A stretch of 64,000 nucleotides of DNA from Phytophthora sp. 'mugwort' (taxonomy: Eukaryota > Oomycota > Peronosporomycetes > Peronosporales > Peronosporaceae). A program made the translations under genes and the position numbers. The DNA lies in the NCBI GenBank assembly GCA_033558025.1, contig JAUCEF010000005.1, positions 5,208,001 to 5,272,000 of the forward strand, written 5' to 3'. A model generated the notes under the pieces. It did no database searches, had not been told where the DNA came from, and saw only the letters and a list, made by a program, of their open reading frames with translations. Shown here one piece after another: positions 45,801 to 57,639 of this stretch. How positions within the stretch are numbered: position 1 is the first letter of the stretch; the number at the start of each line of letters is the position of its first letter.

Positions 45801-46154
45801 AGACCACGGCTGCAAGAGAACGAGTGGACGCGGACAGAGTCCTCGCTTGGACAAGACAGAGCACAAAGTTATGGGACTGGTGGCTCAAACTCTCCATAAA
45901 CGAAATCACCTAACACTTGCTAAGTCCGGAACGCGTGCCGTCACCTGAACCAGGGCCTTAATTTGACTTGCTTTCAGTATTACCCCGGGTATAAAACGTC
46001 TAATTTCAAATGTTCGCTTAACTCCGATATTTCCCTATCTAAGTCTATATTTCAAGCGACACCATATTAAAAAATTATACCCAAGCGGTTGGCTATATTG
46101 TCCCACCATTCGTTGTGACACACGTCACAGATTTCAGATAGGATTGTGCATTAA
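45801..46154. other. Gene-free stretch
   Basis: AT-rich sequence with no recognisable coding or structural feature. Confidence 0.4.
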
Positions 46155-46245
46155 ATCGTCCGGGTTCAAAGCGGACTGTCTCAAGCCGGTCCAATTGACT
46201 TTAAACTGGTCATTTATATCTTCCCATTTATTTTGGGATAGCGAT
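46155..46245 (-). repeat. Noncoding repeat, right copy of an inverted pair
   Basis: Read on the minus strand it has GACCAGTTTAAAGTCA then GTCCGCTTTG, the same order as the plus-strand copy at 39395-39475. Confidence 0.45.
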
Positions 46246-46899
46246 AAATTAATGTAGGATAAGTTTATAAGAGTGACTCGTGTGCCCATCTGAAAAAGAA
46301 GGGGGTGAAAGTCACGCAAAACGATCAACGGGAAGAGAACGGCTGCGAGCGCCAGTAGCTGGCAGCGAACCCGTGCAGGATGCCCGCGAAGCAGGGTTGT
46401 GCTGTATTTGAGGAGGCGGGCCCAGCAACGAGCATTTCAGCGAGCGGAGCACTATAGCGGTCGAACTTAGAATATTTTCCTCGTAGGAGAGCAGCGAATG
46501 CCTTTGTGAAACAAAGCCCACGACCGCGATGCCATCGGTCCTCGGGAGGGTTAGGGTAAAGGGAGATGGGCACAGCAACACGTGCCTAAGTTTAATTGGC
46601 ATGGAAACCCAGACCTCGCAATAGGATTGCACCGTCGGTATCCAATGAAGGTGCACGAAAGCTAGTCACATGCAACAACAGCAGGTTAGGGGTTGGTCTA
46701 ACGCATCCAGTTGTTTCTCTAATCCGAAAATAAGTTGCAATACTGAAACTATGATAGACCGATAAGCTATCCGATAATTACAGATTGTGCCGGAGGAATA
46801 GCTTCGCGTTGAAGCGGTCTCTTCGCGGTAGCTTGTAAGATAAAGAAAGAGCTCAGTACGTCGGCTACTAGTCATTCTCGTTTTGATGACTGAACAGGT
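46246..46899. other. Gene-free stretch
   Basis: Short minus-strand frames at 46312-46656 and 46325-46573 overlap in different frames and match nothing I know. Confidence 0.4.
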
Positions 46900-47560
46900 A
46901 CATGTTGAGAAGAGCATCTAGAGGGCTTGACACTTCAGCAGGCACTGTTGGGCAGGAGTTGGCAGATGAGAATATGTCTGACAAGTTTCTGAATTATATA
47001 GGATTATCCAAAGTAGACTTAGATGACATCCCCCTAGAGATCATAGTGAAGCAGCTAGCCTTCCAACCCAAAACGTGTTCTCACTTTTAACAACGATTTG
47101 ATTTTATAAACAAAAAGTATTAAAGCCCGAGCTGCAGATGGTTTCTAACAAAGTCGACAGCTCTGGATACTTTCTCAATTGGTGAACATGATTCGCGAGC
47201 ACTATACAAACTCGCTCGTCGACACCAAAAGAATCGCTATAATTCGAGACAAAATAGCAAGCCACATTGAGGAGCGCAACCTGCATGCCAATAGGCAAAC
47301 CATCACTGCGCCTGGCCGTACTTTCACTAACCTAGTCTTCTAGTGGAATATCTAGTCAAGAAGGCAGATGCAGCTACGGGTCTAAAAACTATGCACGACG
47401 CAGCTCTGCTGACTATGATGTGGCATACTTTTGGAAGAGCACTTGCTTTGACGCAAACAGCAATTCTCGCTTGATGCTTCATGCGAGATTTTCCTGCCTG
47501 TTACTCGTACTAAGACCTCTGTGGTACAGGGAGTGTCGATCTAGAAGTCAACTCACCGAT
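46900..47560 (+). pseudogene. Second tyrosine-recombinase (Crypton-like) fragment
   Basis: The frame at 46902-47090 ends VDLDDIPLEIIVKQLAFQ. After many stops, 47362-47440 reads ATGLKTMHDAALLTMMWHTF followed by GRA. The latter matches the segment carrying the first catalytic Arg of a tyrosine recombinase (compare the WYSFGRA of the relic at 34640). The rest is too decayed to read. The sequence differs clearly from the first copy, so it is a different family. Confidence 0.5.
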
Positions 47561-47679
47561 GGCAGCAATACATGTTTCACGCTTTCGGGCAGCTATTTAT
47601 CTATTGAGGCGAACCTTCCGAATACATTTTCCCCTTGGCTCTGCAGTTCGCCGACTCGCATCTTTTTCCTGGAAATCAG

Positions 47680-47748
47680 CCTGGGATGCTCTCATAATAA
47701 TGTGATATTTAATATATAATATCACATTATTTATGAGAGCTTCCCAGG
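47680..47748. repeat. 30-bp-arm near-perfect hairpin
   Basis: The arm 47680-47709 (starting CCTGGGATGCTCTCATAA) is the reverse complement of 47718-47748 apart from one substitution and one extra base. The loop is 8 bp. It looks like a snapback or the inverted ends of a deleted element, just upstream of the hAT relic. Confidence 0.88.
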
Positions 47749-47938
47749 CTATATCATTATTTATGATAACATTAGTATTACTTCTGCAGTCATAATTTAT
47801 GGTACCAACTCGGATTCATACGAACCACAGTATGCGAAAAGACACAAGCTTATATTCATAGTACAACGAAAGGTTTCGGTATACTTCTTCACGCCTTGCC
47901 GTGATCAGTACGACGAGTCGGTTCTAGATTACTTTCGC

Positions 47939-49600
47939 TGTCGGTGTGGTACCGTGCGAAAGCAGACGAGGCGCAATGGGTTCGCTAACCTGATACAACA
48001 CGTTCGCCGGGAGCACCCGAACTCCCAAGACGTGATGCTCGCGACGACGACTGCTGAGACCGGCTCGGTGGTTCACTACGCACGCCGCACGTCCGTAAAC
48101 CGCTTCGGCTGGATGGAGTGGATCGTCAAGGCCAATTTGCCCTTCATATTCTGATAGAACCGTCTCGCTCGCAAGTAAGTTAACTTTATTACTCTTATTT
48201 TTGCTGAATGCTATAATAACGCAGTAATTTTGTGTTTCTAGGTACACAAACCTTGAGCCCATATCCGTGGAAACCATCCGGGCTCTCATGATAGCTGTCG
48301 CCCAATTGGTGGAATCGGGCATCGCTGCAGAGCTCCCAGACCGGTTCAAGCTCGTGCTGGATGGTTGGAGCCATTCGGGGGCGCACTATATCGCAGTGTA
48401 CGTATGCTACAAGATTGGCGGTGTCGCGAAGTACACACTCCTAAGCATGGCTCCTATCATCCATAGGCCGATGATGCCCTTTCCGCCCGTACTCACCGCG
48501 ACTTCTTGGCTGGCGTGCTCGAACAGTTCGGTAAAACGGTAAGTGGCTGTTTACTTGGTTGATGACAACTGCTCTGTAAACCTGCCTCTGGTTCAATCGT
48601 GCAAGTTCCGCTGGTCGGTTGTGCGAGTCACAGGCCGAACCTAGTCATAAAGCGTCACCTCGGGCAGCCCGTAGGTGATTTGAATGTCGTGCAAGGTCTC
48701 ATGTTGAAGCTCCGGACGCCGAACAGTTCGCGAAACTTCGGTGAGTATCTATATTACTCATGTTTCTTTCATTATTACTATTTTGTCGTATTATTTTGTA
48801 CTACGATGGTAATATTTTTCTGATCGTTGTACGGTATCAGATTCAAGATATCACTGCGACCGGTTATCGGCCAGGATACTCGATGGGCTCCACGTTTGCA
48901 ATGCTGCATCGCTTCATCAGCTGACTAAGTTCCTGGACACGGATGACGATTGTTGCCCTCCCCAGCATGCAACAGGCGCCTGAAGGCTCTCAATGCAGAG
49001 TTTAAAAAAAAACCATTGAGTCTGTGTCGGAGGCTTTACAAGCCAGTGCCGTGAGCCTTCTCGACGTCCGAGTGTGGTTGACGGGCCGATTGCAGCCCAT
49101 CCTTTGCTGACTACATCGGTAAGAAGAGGTTGGCGAAATTGCTGCTACTCACGCATATTGACTTAATTCCTGTGTGCTATTTTGTAGGTCCGCGCGCTCC
49201 CATCGTTCACAGCCCTGATTTTGAATCGGGCTGTGTCAATGTGTTGAACGACAGCGGTGCCCGACTCAGTGCCGCGGTGCAGCGGGCACTGCGACCTTTT
49301 GTTTGTGGCTCGCGTGCTGCGGGCAATGAGGAGGATGGTGCTTCGGAGAGCTCTTTTGTTCAGCGACTGGAGAAGTGTCGCCGGCTTGAGGCGCGGAAGC
49401 CCCACTACGACCTAATCGGCAACATTCTGCCGACCTCCAACAAGGTCGAAAGCGTTTTAGCGTGGCTCGTACTAGGTTTGGTCAGGAGCACAATGGCCTA
49501 GAGCCGGCAACGCTCGAGATTATCCTCTTTCTGCGCGAGAACGATAGCTTCTGGGATGTTTCGACAGTCGATCGCGCCAGCTCAAGAGGTCTAACTGATT
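47939..49600 (+). pseudogene. hAT-type transposase with BED finger, one intron, several breaks
   Basis: The BED finger is at about 47939-48030 (CRCGTVRKQTR, then NLIQHVRREHP). Exon 1 continues to 48174. A GTAAGT...CTAG intron (48175-48241) joins AA to G and continues KYTNLEPISVETIRALM. The core includes LPDRFKLVLDGWSHSGAHYI and later DNCSVNLPLVGCASHR-like sequence. The C-terminal dimerisation region reads RKPHYDLIGNILPTSNKVES, and after a one-base deletion FSVARTRFGQ-like then LEIILFLRENDSFWDV. Breaks are TGA at 48152-48154, TAG at 48155-48157, frameshifts near 48470 and 49455, and stops near 48965-49000. Confidence 0.8.
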
Positions 49601-49806
49601 ATGATTAGTACACGTTGAAGTTGCAATGACATTATTTATTTCGTAGCGCGTATGCGTGCCATAATTTATGCTGGCGGGGTAGTGCCCTTCAAACAGTATT
49701 TAGGAAGCTTATCAAGCGCTAATAAATATAAATGCCATATGGGCACCCCTGCCGTCATGTACTGGGGTAAACTGTTGGAGGTGGACGACAGCAGATTCGA
49801 GCCACT

Positions 49807-49808
<2 letters not shown>

Positions 49809-49860
<52 letters not shown>
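49809..49860. repeat. (AG)26 microsatellite
   Basis: Twenty-six uninterrupted AG units. Confidence 0.98.
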
Positions 49861-49861
<1 letters not shown>

Positions 49862-51874
49862 CAAACATTGCAAACTATATTACCGAAGGCATCAGGGATA
49901 CGTTGAAGGTAGTGACTCCTTTTATCAGCGAGACGGTGACGCCCAACATGACTGGCGGCTCGCTGTCGCTGCGTACGCGAACACGTCGCAAAGCTTGCTA
50001 TTCAGTGGATCGCTGCGCGTAGAGCATGGCTGCTAAAGCCGCTAACTAAAGAGTTAGCCTGGTGTAGTGGATACTAGGCGTTACAGCTTGGTTCCAGCGT
50101 GCATATGACTGCAAGCTCCCCAATGATCATCACAAACCGTGTCCTACAGCGCCAGCTGAGGGCAATGCGTATACATGTTGTTGCCGGTCAGGCAGCCAGT
50201 GCCTGACCCGGTTTGTATTACGAATTGGTATGCCTAACTGCATGTTTCCTCTGAGATAAATGCTTGGCAGACAGTGACTTCTAGAAGCTCTGTCCACAAG
50301 TGGTTTGTTTCTCTTTGGGCGAAGGATAGCAGACTGCTAGTCTAGAGCTCACTCTTCAATCTTCCGTGTATCGATCAATACACTAGGCTACATTTTCTTG
50401 CGGGCTCGTCCCCGCATTGCCGTGTGTTGACACCTCCGAAGGTAAGGCCACAAGCTCAAGGCTTCATCCTGATGTCTTACAATCCGCCGCCGGCGTGCTC
50501 GGCCATTACTGGCTTCGGTCTTCACCACTTTCACGCCCATACGCCAAGTTCCCGGCTCCATTTGCCGATCGCTTAGCGGGCGTTGCCTTATGTCTGCTGT
50601 ACCCGAAGGCGGTGTGGATTTTTGATCCCAGGCGGGGCCCCACGTTAGCGGACAGGCGGGCGAAGAACGCGACACGCTACAGACGCTTACGCGTGTTATG
50701 GCATGCACGACATCACTAGACTACTCCTTGGATCGAGGTCTAGAGCGGCGCCACACTCCCGAGTCGCGCGTATTACCAGGCCTACAAGCCCATGAGACGA
50801 CAACTAGGAGGCTTTGCCCGTCTAAGCCACGACCCGCATCTCTCGTACTGAAGTGACCGGCCAAGCAGTCTCAAGAACTACCGGGTCTAACGTGCTTCCA
50901 GGCCTACAGCCCATGAGACGGCGCCCAGTAGCCCCCAAGACCACCAGTCCAGTCACAAGCCCAGATATCCCAACCTTCGCGGCCAAACCCCAACCATCGT
51001 CCGAAAGGTCTGGTCGGCCCGGCGATTGAGCCTGGCCGCTTCCGTCCGACACTGGATGTTAACCAGCTGAGTTATCTGAGCTCACTAGAAGTAGGTGGCT
51101 CACCACCACCTGGTTCATCGGGTTATATTTGGTTTTTGTATAGACCCCATCGGAAAGGTCCTGCAAATGTCCCACTCGGCCCAGAGGCGTCTCGGGACGT
51201 CCACCAGTTTCCTCCTGGACACTAAAGTGGGTCTTCCAGGGTACCCACTTTCGAGGAAATGGACCTTTTTTGGACACCAATTGGATACTTCGTACCCAAG
51301 TTTTGGGTCCACATGACCCAAATTGATCTTACATAGCCAAGTAGGGTAGCTAAGTAGGTTGCTTACCAGCCTTAAAGTGGAATGTATTTTTGTTAACCGT
51401 GTGTTTTAACATCTGCGGAATCTCTACCCGGGACATACTACACCCTGGTGCGGATAATATCTATACGATATCGGTATGGCAAAGGGTAAGGCCGGTGTCG
51501 TACGCCATCTGCTCCGATACCATTATCACGACAGTTGCACTACGCGTCCTGCTGGGCGTGACCAAAACAAGGACAGAAATAGCTCCCCCACCATTATCAG
51601 GCCAGTTGCATTGTGAATCCTGCCGTGCGCGACAAAAATAACGACAGAAAAGCTTCTCCACGCAACAGTGATGTCCGATCGGTTCGGTGGATCAAACAGA
51701 TCACACAAAGAAACGTTTGATTGGTTTCTTGGTGGTTTGTTGTGGTTCGCTTCGCTAGTCTCTGTTTCGATGATGGACGCAGACTCTCTAGGCGTTTGTA
51801 TGCTAGTTTCCGTGCAAAACCCTGCTCAAATTGATAGCAGGGTCCACTAAACGGAGATCTACCAGGTTACTGAA
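49861..51874. other. Gene-free repeat DNA, possible solo-LTR relic
   Basis: From about 50176 (TGTTGTTGCCGGTCAGGC) to about 50425 the sequence looks like a retrotransposon LTR, with an internal dyad GGTCAGGC...GCCTGACC near 50188-50212 and a CTTGCGGGCTCGTCCCCGC end-like segment. I cannot define its ends or find a partner. A duplicated block (CCAGGCCTACA...CATGAGACG) lies at about 50777 and 50908. No intact gene is seen. Confidence 0.35.
51520..51660. repeat. Two diverged ~70-bp tandem copies
   Basis: Both copies begin CCATTATCA and run through CAGTTGCA, TCCTGC, GACAAAA-like and GACAGAAA before CTCC. Copy 1 is at about 51520-51586 and copy 2 at about 51591-51660. Confidence 0.7.
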
Positions 51875-54526
51875 CTAGCACCGCTCGCTGTCGTCGTCGA
51901 AGAGAGAGTTATCGGGCACAGCCACACCAAAAAGATCTTTCAGGGTGATTTTGAAGCTCCGGTCCCCTGGTAGCCCACGCTCTTGCGAAAAATCTCTCGT
52001 CTTGTACTTTGGAAATGGCGAGCTGGTTTGTTGGCCACGAGAAATGAATTCTTCATCTATCAGTGTGGAGACCGTTGCCGTTGTCGTTGCCGCCAAGTTG
52101 TCTTCACACTCCAGCCTCCTCGAAAACGCCCTGCCAATTTGCAAGAGCGTCCCGTCCTTCGCCTCCTTCATTATCACCACCTTCATTCCACCTGCAATCC
52201 CGACAAATCGTTCTTTGCCCCCAAAGTGAACGTCGTCCGTTTCGCTCTCCGTGAACACAAGCCTCTGTGCCAAGGGCACGGCCGCTTCGTCGCACCCCAT
52301 GGAGCCCTGCACCGACTCCAAGTAGCATGGAGATTCGCCGCGAGGTCGGCTTCGACGTCCACGTGTAGGTGTCCCAAATGCCACCGCCCTAGTGAGCTCA
52401 TTGGGATTAACCATCCTCGCTTCTGGTTTCTTTGGTCTTTTTTGCCTTCGTTTTGCGGCGCTCACGTTCTCGTATAAGCCGATGAATGGCAGCAATCTTC
52501 CTCGACTTTTCGGCACTCATCTTGTTGTGACGAGCAGTATGAATGAGCGCGAGCTCAGAGAAGTACCGTTCACACGTCGCTGTGTTCACGGCCATCAAGA
52601 AAATAACCAATGCTAGCTCGCATAGTGAGTAGCCCAGACCGTGTCGCTTCTTATTTCTTTTCGTGTCCAACCAGAACGCTGCGAGCGGGGGATTGCAAGA
52701 TCTTGGAAGCGCTCAAGGAAAACTCCTCCAGTAGTGATATATATACTCCCGTTAATCCACTCAGAAATGTCACCTCGAATCGAAGGAGCATCACAGTCGA
52801 AAAGCTTGCGATAGTACAGTAGCGCGAAGTCGCCGAGTTTGTCCACAACAGCAACGGGTAGTTGGTTGATTACCTCGCTTTTATCGGGATCCAACGCATA
52901 TGCCAGCAGAAAGATTGGCTGCTCACAGTTCTACCAGCGCTTTTCAAGCAGAGAAACAAGCATGTCGCTGTAGGACGAGGCTACGAAAAAGTCATACAGC
53001 TGCTCAAAGTAGTATGTAACGTCGCTGGGTGGAGGGGGGGTATCATCGTGCTGAAGCATGAACGATGCGTAGCAAAGAGGTCGCACTACTGGCTCTGCGT
53101 CCTTCAAGCCTGCCCAGAATTCACCATCATCCAGCACATTAAGTCTTTGAGCAAGACGTCCCGAACGTCTTCCGACAACTCGTTATCAGAATTGCAAAGT
53201 CAGTAAGCGCGGTCCGCACACGAAGCAACGAGGCAAAGCAACCTTGCATTGAATTTCATCTTATATCGCATAGAAGATGCAAACTTCTAACACCCCTTTC
53301 CCCGTACGCTTTCTTCATCGCCGTGTTCGCCCGCACGAGCCACTTGGCAGATGAGGCGTTCAGGAAGTTCACCACAGCCGATGCCTTGGCCGTCACGTCC
53401 CGAAATGCATCAGAGCGAAGAATACCCTTTATCAGATTGTTGATTGCGGGCGCAAAGCATCGGAAAAACATCGCCTATGGCCAGCGATAAGCTAGGACAC
53501 GTCTTGCGCGAGCGCACTGACCAGCATCGTCGGTCACCACCGCCCAATTGCGTAGTCCTTGGATACAATGATGACCATGACAATTTCCATGAGGGCAGCG
53601 AGAGTCAATCCATCGTGCCGGTCCGTGGTCGGGAACAGGCCAAGAGCGCACGCGATTCCGCGAAGAGTCATGTAGGAGCCGAACAGGTGAGTCTTGGAGA
53701 TATCCATCCAATCATCAGACAAATAGCTCATTCTTCCTTCAGTCAGAAAATACGCGCTCTGAATGGCGCTCTCGTCCTCTTGGATGCTCTCTTTCGCGTA
53801 GGTGTCGGGGATACGGCCACTGAGCACTTAACGGGACGGCAACGATCCTAAACACGCTCTGCAAAAACCCGAAAAGCTCCCTGGTCGATGAGCGAGAGAT
53901 GAACGAGTTTGGAAGCTGATTGTCTACTTGGAACTCGACGAGCAACTTCTCAAAGGTCATCGTTTCTTCGGAGCCGTAGCGCTGGGGGAAGAAATCGGGA
54001 ATCTCGGGTTGTTCTCCTGTCAGTGACGCGCAGAGCAATGCTCGCTCAGTGTACGGCCGAAAGACAGCCGACACAGGCTTCGCCCAGCGTGGAGCATGGA
54101 GACAGGAGGAGAGGTGGCGCTTGAAGCTTCCCTCGCGAGCACAAATGTAGGCAACGACGACGGGTGGGCGTTATCTCTCGCGGCTCGTCGCGCGACGGCC
54201 AAACAGTGGCGGCATTGCTGAAAGTAGTTGGACTTGTTGCAAAGATTTGTCGTCTTTTCAAAATGGGTACGAGCTACGCATGGCGGAGTCGGCATAGTTG
54301 ACTTCGGGAGCTTGAACTTGGGATCAGTGGCAGTTGACGACATTGTTGGAAGATCCGCAAATGACGCATCAGTGAGAACTCTTTCCAGCTCACTGTAGGG
54401 TCCATTATTGAGGAGGGCAAGCATACCACGTTCATGGGCTCTCGAGGTTTTGCCACGTGTCATCTTTCCTTGGTTTGATGAACGCTCTCCGATGGAACGA
54501 AGAAATGGTTCAAACGAACACACCAA
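51875..54526 (-). pseudogene. Second hAT-family transposase (different subfamily), broken
   Basis: Read from 54526 downward: a start with Lys/Arg-rich and Cys/His pieces (CRHCLAVARRAARD), then FFPQRYGSEETMTFEKLLVE, TEGRMSYLSDDWMDISKTHL, VVTDDAGQCARARRVLAYRW, FRCFAPAINNLIKGILRSD, WLVRANTAMKKAYGE, RPLCYASFMLQHDDTPPPP, and the hAT dimerisation core FLMAVNTATCERYFSELALI at about 52560. A frameshift in 52407-52516 then leads into a 213-residue tail ending RSFKITLKDLFGV. At least six frame changes or stops occur. The order matches a large oomycete hAT family. One copy may include the tail as a C-terminal extension. Confidence 0.78.
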
Positions 54527-56187
54527 GGAACCGTTCGTTCAAGGAACGGCTGATCGGCAACACTGCACGCAAAGGGGATATCAATCCTGAAATTTAGAGA
54601 AAAATAGACAAGTACCTCGAATAACTTAGCACAATCTAAAGAAAAGAGAGGAGAGCGCAGAGAAGCAGCCAAGTGGCCAGCTACTGGGACGGCTGCGGCG
54701 CTCGGTATGTCGCTTGATCAGGGCGCCAAGGACCCCCAGACTACGGACATGATGTAGTCATCTCTGCCTACTGTCTACCAATACGTGCCGTCACCGACTA
54801 GCGTTTCCTTCATTGCTACCCACCACGTTTTTGCTCCAGACGACAATTAACAATCTGACCCAAGACCAGCTGCCAGCACCAAACACTCAGCAGGACGAAG
54901 ATGACGATGATGCACCCTCGAATCAGCTCGCCCACCCACACGACGGAGATGATGCGGCGATATGTGGTGACGTGCGGCCTGCGAAGGAAGACAAAAAGGA
55001 TGAGTCTCCTGACTGATAATCTTGCCCAGCAAGCGGGAGACAATGGAGCTGGCAGTGGTGTCATACACGGAGAGAATGCCATGGATTTTGCAGTCTGCCC
55101 AGCAACCACGTTTTACGCGTCCTCAGCCAAAAGACAAACCAGCAAACGACGATCGACCACGTGAACACGTAGCTGCACAGGACAGCAAAGGCCAGTGTAG
55201 TCATTTGAAGCGAGGTGCTTGGAGCGGAGGCGTGGAGTGGGGTGGCTGAAAAGAGGCTTGCTAGAGCCCTCTAAAAGCGCCACTCACTCGCCGCTGTTGA
55301 GGCCTATACGCCATCGCCCGAGATTTCAAGCGATGACGTGTCTGAAGAGGAATACAACGCAGAAAAAGCTTCGAGGAAGAAGAAGAGGATGATAACGATG
55401 TAATTTTCCTAGACCTTGCGTAAGAGAGGCATAGCTGGATCTGGAGAAGCGGTCGGGGTGTAGCCCGGTACAAAACCAGTCAAAACAAAGGTACCGGACT
55501 GTCCTGATTCCGGTGGAGTAAATGAGCTTGTGTCTCATAAGTCCAGGCGGAGCTATGGTGAGGGCAGGTAGCGAAGTATCTTCCACTTCCGATTTTCTTT
55601 GCCCTTCTTAGGATGCTTGATACCGTGCGTGAACGTCAATGGGAGGGCGTAGTAGCTGGGAGCATCCGTTCCATCCGTTCATCCGTCTCGACAACCCCGC
55701 GCTCATTCAGCTTCTGGTTTCTCAGTGTAGAGCTGTACGACGTTCGTTTGGACAGCAGTTGGAATGTGGCCTTGCCGTGGTCTTCAACACCGTAGAGAAC
55801 GCATCCCATCGTCAATCCTGCCCTTGCCGCCATGCTTCGAAAGTGCCTCCACCTTAGCTTCATAACCTAGCAACAAACGTGCAGGGAAGAAGATGCAGCT
55901 GTTGCTGTGCTAGAAGCTTCACGTTATGTTACCGTGTGGTGGAGGACGAAGGATCCTCCGGGAGAGTTTTGAAGGCCCTTACAACCACGCGCGAAGTGCG
56001 GACCTATACCACTACTATTCCGAAAATCGAAGGATCACAGATACGGGCATGCATTGGATGTGCAGATAATGAAGAAGGTGGGAGCGTTCGGTAAGGCCAT
56101 CCTTCAATATCCACGCGATGGAACCCGTACGACCTTATGGCTGCCGGAGAATGTTAAGCTATTCATACTTACTGCTTTTATTTATAG
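54527..56187. other. Repeat-derived stretch without a supported gene
   Basis: Plus-strand pieces at 54901-55164 and 55613-56094 could be fragments of a transposon protein, perhaps the N-terminal part of the MULE that follows. No zinc-finger or catalytic motif is clear enough to call. Confidence 0.35.
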
Positions 56188-57290
56188 GTGACCGCCTTGA
56201 GCAGCGAGATGATCACACGGATCGCCTTGTTAAAACGGGCAATCAGAGAAGGTAGAGCAGATGAAGAACGCAGTGTCGATCTGCTGCATGAATTTTTGCG
56301 AAACGAATGGCAACTCCGAAGCAATATCGATGAACAAAAAAAAAACGTCCGATCTTGTACTCGCGTTGTTTTTAAGACAGCACACAAGAAAACAGTGTTC
56401 AAAATCTTACCCGAGGTTATCGGCGCACGAGACCAACAAGAACTAGGGCAACCTTTTCAGTATTCTCGTTGACGACTTGTTCGGGAAAGTAGGCCGATTC
56501 TGTACAACATGTTGTACCACACTTGGAGTTCAGATACCGGATATTGGCTTTACGTATTCGTTTGTTTTCAGGGTCAATACGTCCAACACTCACTTGCCGG
56601 GGGTGACACAAAATAGAACCTATCGCTCTGTCTGCAAGAGTTCAAGGAAGCAAACCCAGCGTGGGAAAACCATTCGGGTTATCGTGGCGGATAAAGACTT
56701 TTCGGAGAAGGACGTGCTTGTGGAGGTATTTCCGAACGCTTGCCAGCTACTAGGCCAGATTCACGTTTTTTTATTATCTTGGCAAGAGGTAGTATTTGTT
56801 TGTGCTAGGTTTGACGCGAGTGTGTAGGTTGTAGCTAGCGTGATGTTTCAATTTGAATTGGTTGGAAGCCACTGCCCACGTAAATCTAGCAAAATGAAAG
56901 ACATTATAGTCGCACGCAGTTGCTAGTGAAGGCGGCAAGAGCATAGGAGTACCGAATTTACCGTGGGGACATGCTGCGATCACTTGGTAGAAACTATAAA
57001 GGTGTCTTTTTTCGAATACTTCCACGTTCACTGAGAAACTGCGAGGAGGGGTGTGTGGATTACAATCCAACAACCGGATCGAAAGCGGGTGGGGATAGAT
57101 AAAGTACGTTGTGGATCCAGACAATTCGATTGACGCGTTGATCAGCACACTTGTGGAGTCCAAAAACAATCTCGGGCCCCGTGGGAAAGGGTCGGTCGGA
57201 TCTGCGATCGAGGCGATCATGGCGAGTTGGTCATCGCGACGATGGATTGGGAGAAGGATCTGTGGGAAGGCCACCGATCAGATGAAACGG
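56188..57290 (+). pseudogene. MULE (Mutator-like) transposase, broken
   Basis: At 56672-56772 the frame reads VIVADKDFSEKDVLVEVFPN then LLGQIHVF, the MULE catalytic-core pattern around the second Asp. At about 57058-57175 another frame reads SNNRIESGWG, a TAG stop at 57096-57098, then IKYVVDPDNSIDALISTLVE, the conserved segment with the final Glu. Frameshifts and stops lie between. The upstream 94-residue frame (56188-56472) is probably its N-terminal part. Confidence 0.7.
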
Positions 57291-57639
57291 ATTATATGTG
57301 TGAAGTTATGCATAGTTTTGCAAGCTCGAAGAGAAAAATGCGAGATCCGGATGGATTTGAGTATCCCTAAACGAGGCGTCTATATTAAGCGGCGCATTGA
57401 AGAGTGCGACCGATGCATGACGCTGTTCGGTGACAATTTCGGACAGGAGGCGGTTTTGTAAAAGCGTCAAGCAGAAATCTCGAACCTTGCGGGAAAGGGT
57501 CGAGCCTGCGAGATAGGCGGAGACGTTCAGCCAGAGAACACCTGACAGGGTCAGAAAGAGGGGCCTGACAGCAACTTCAGATTGGAGATCAGGTGAAGGA
57601 CGAAGATCGGGCGAAGGGTGAAGATAGAAACTTACCTAA
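57291..57639. other. Flank of MULE relic, no gene seen
   Basis: Purine-rich sequence (GGAAAGGGTCGAGCC, GAAGGACGAAGATCGGG types) leads into the GATC-rich satellite. Confidence 0.35.
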
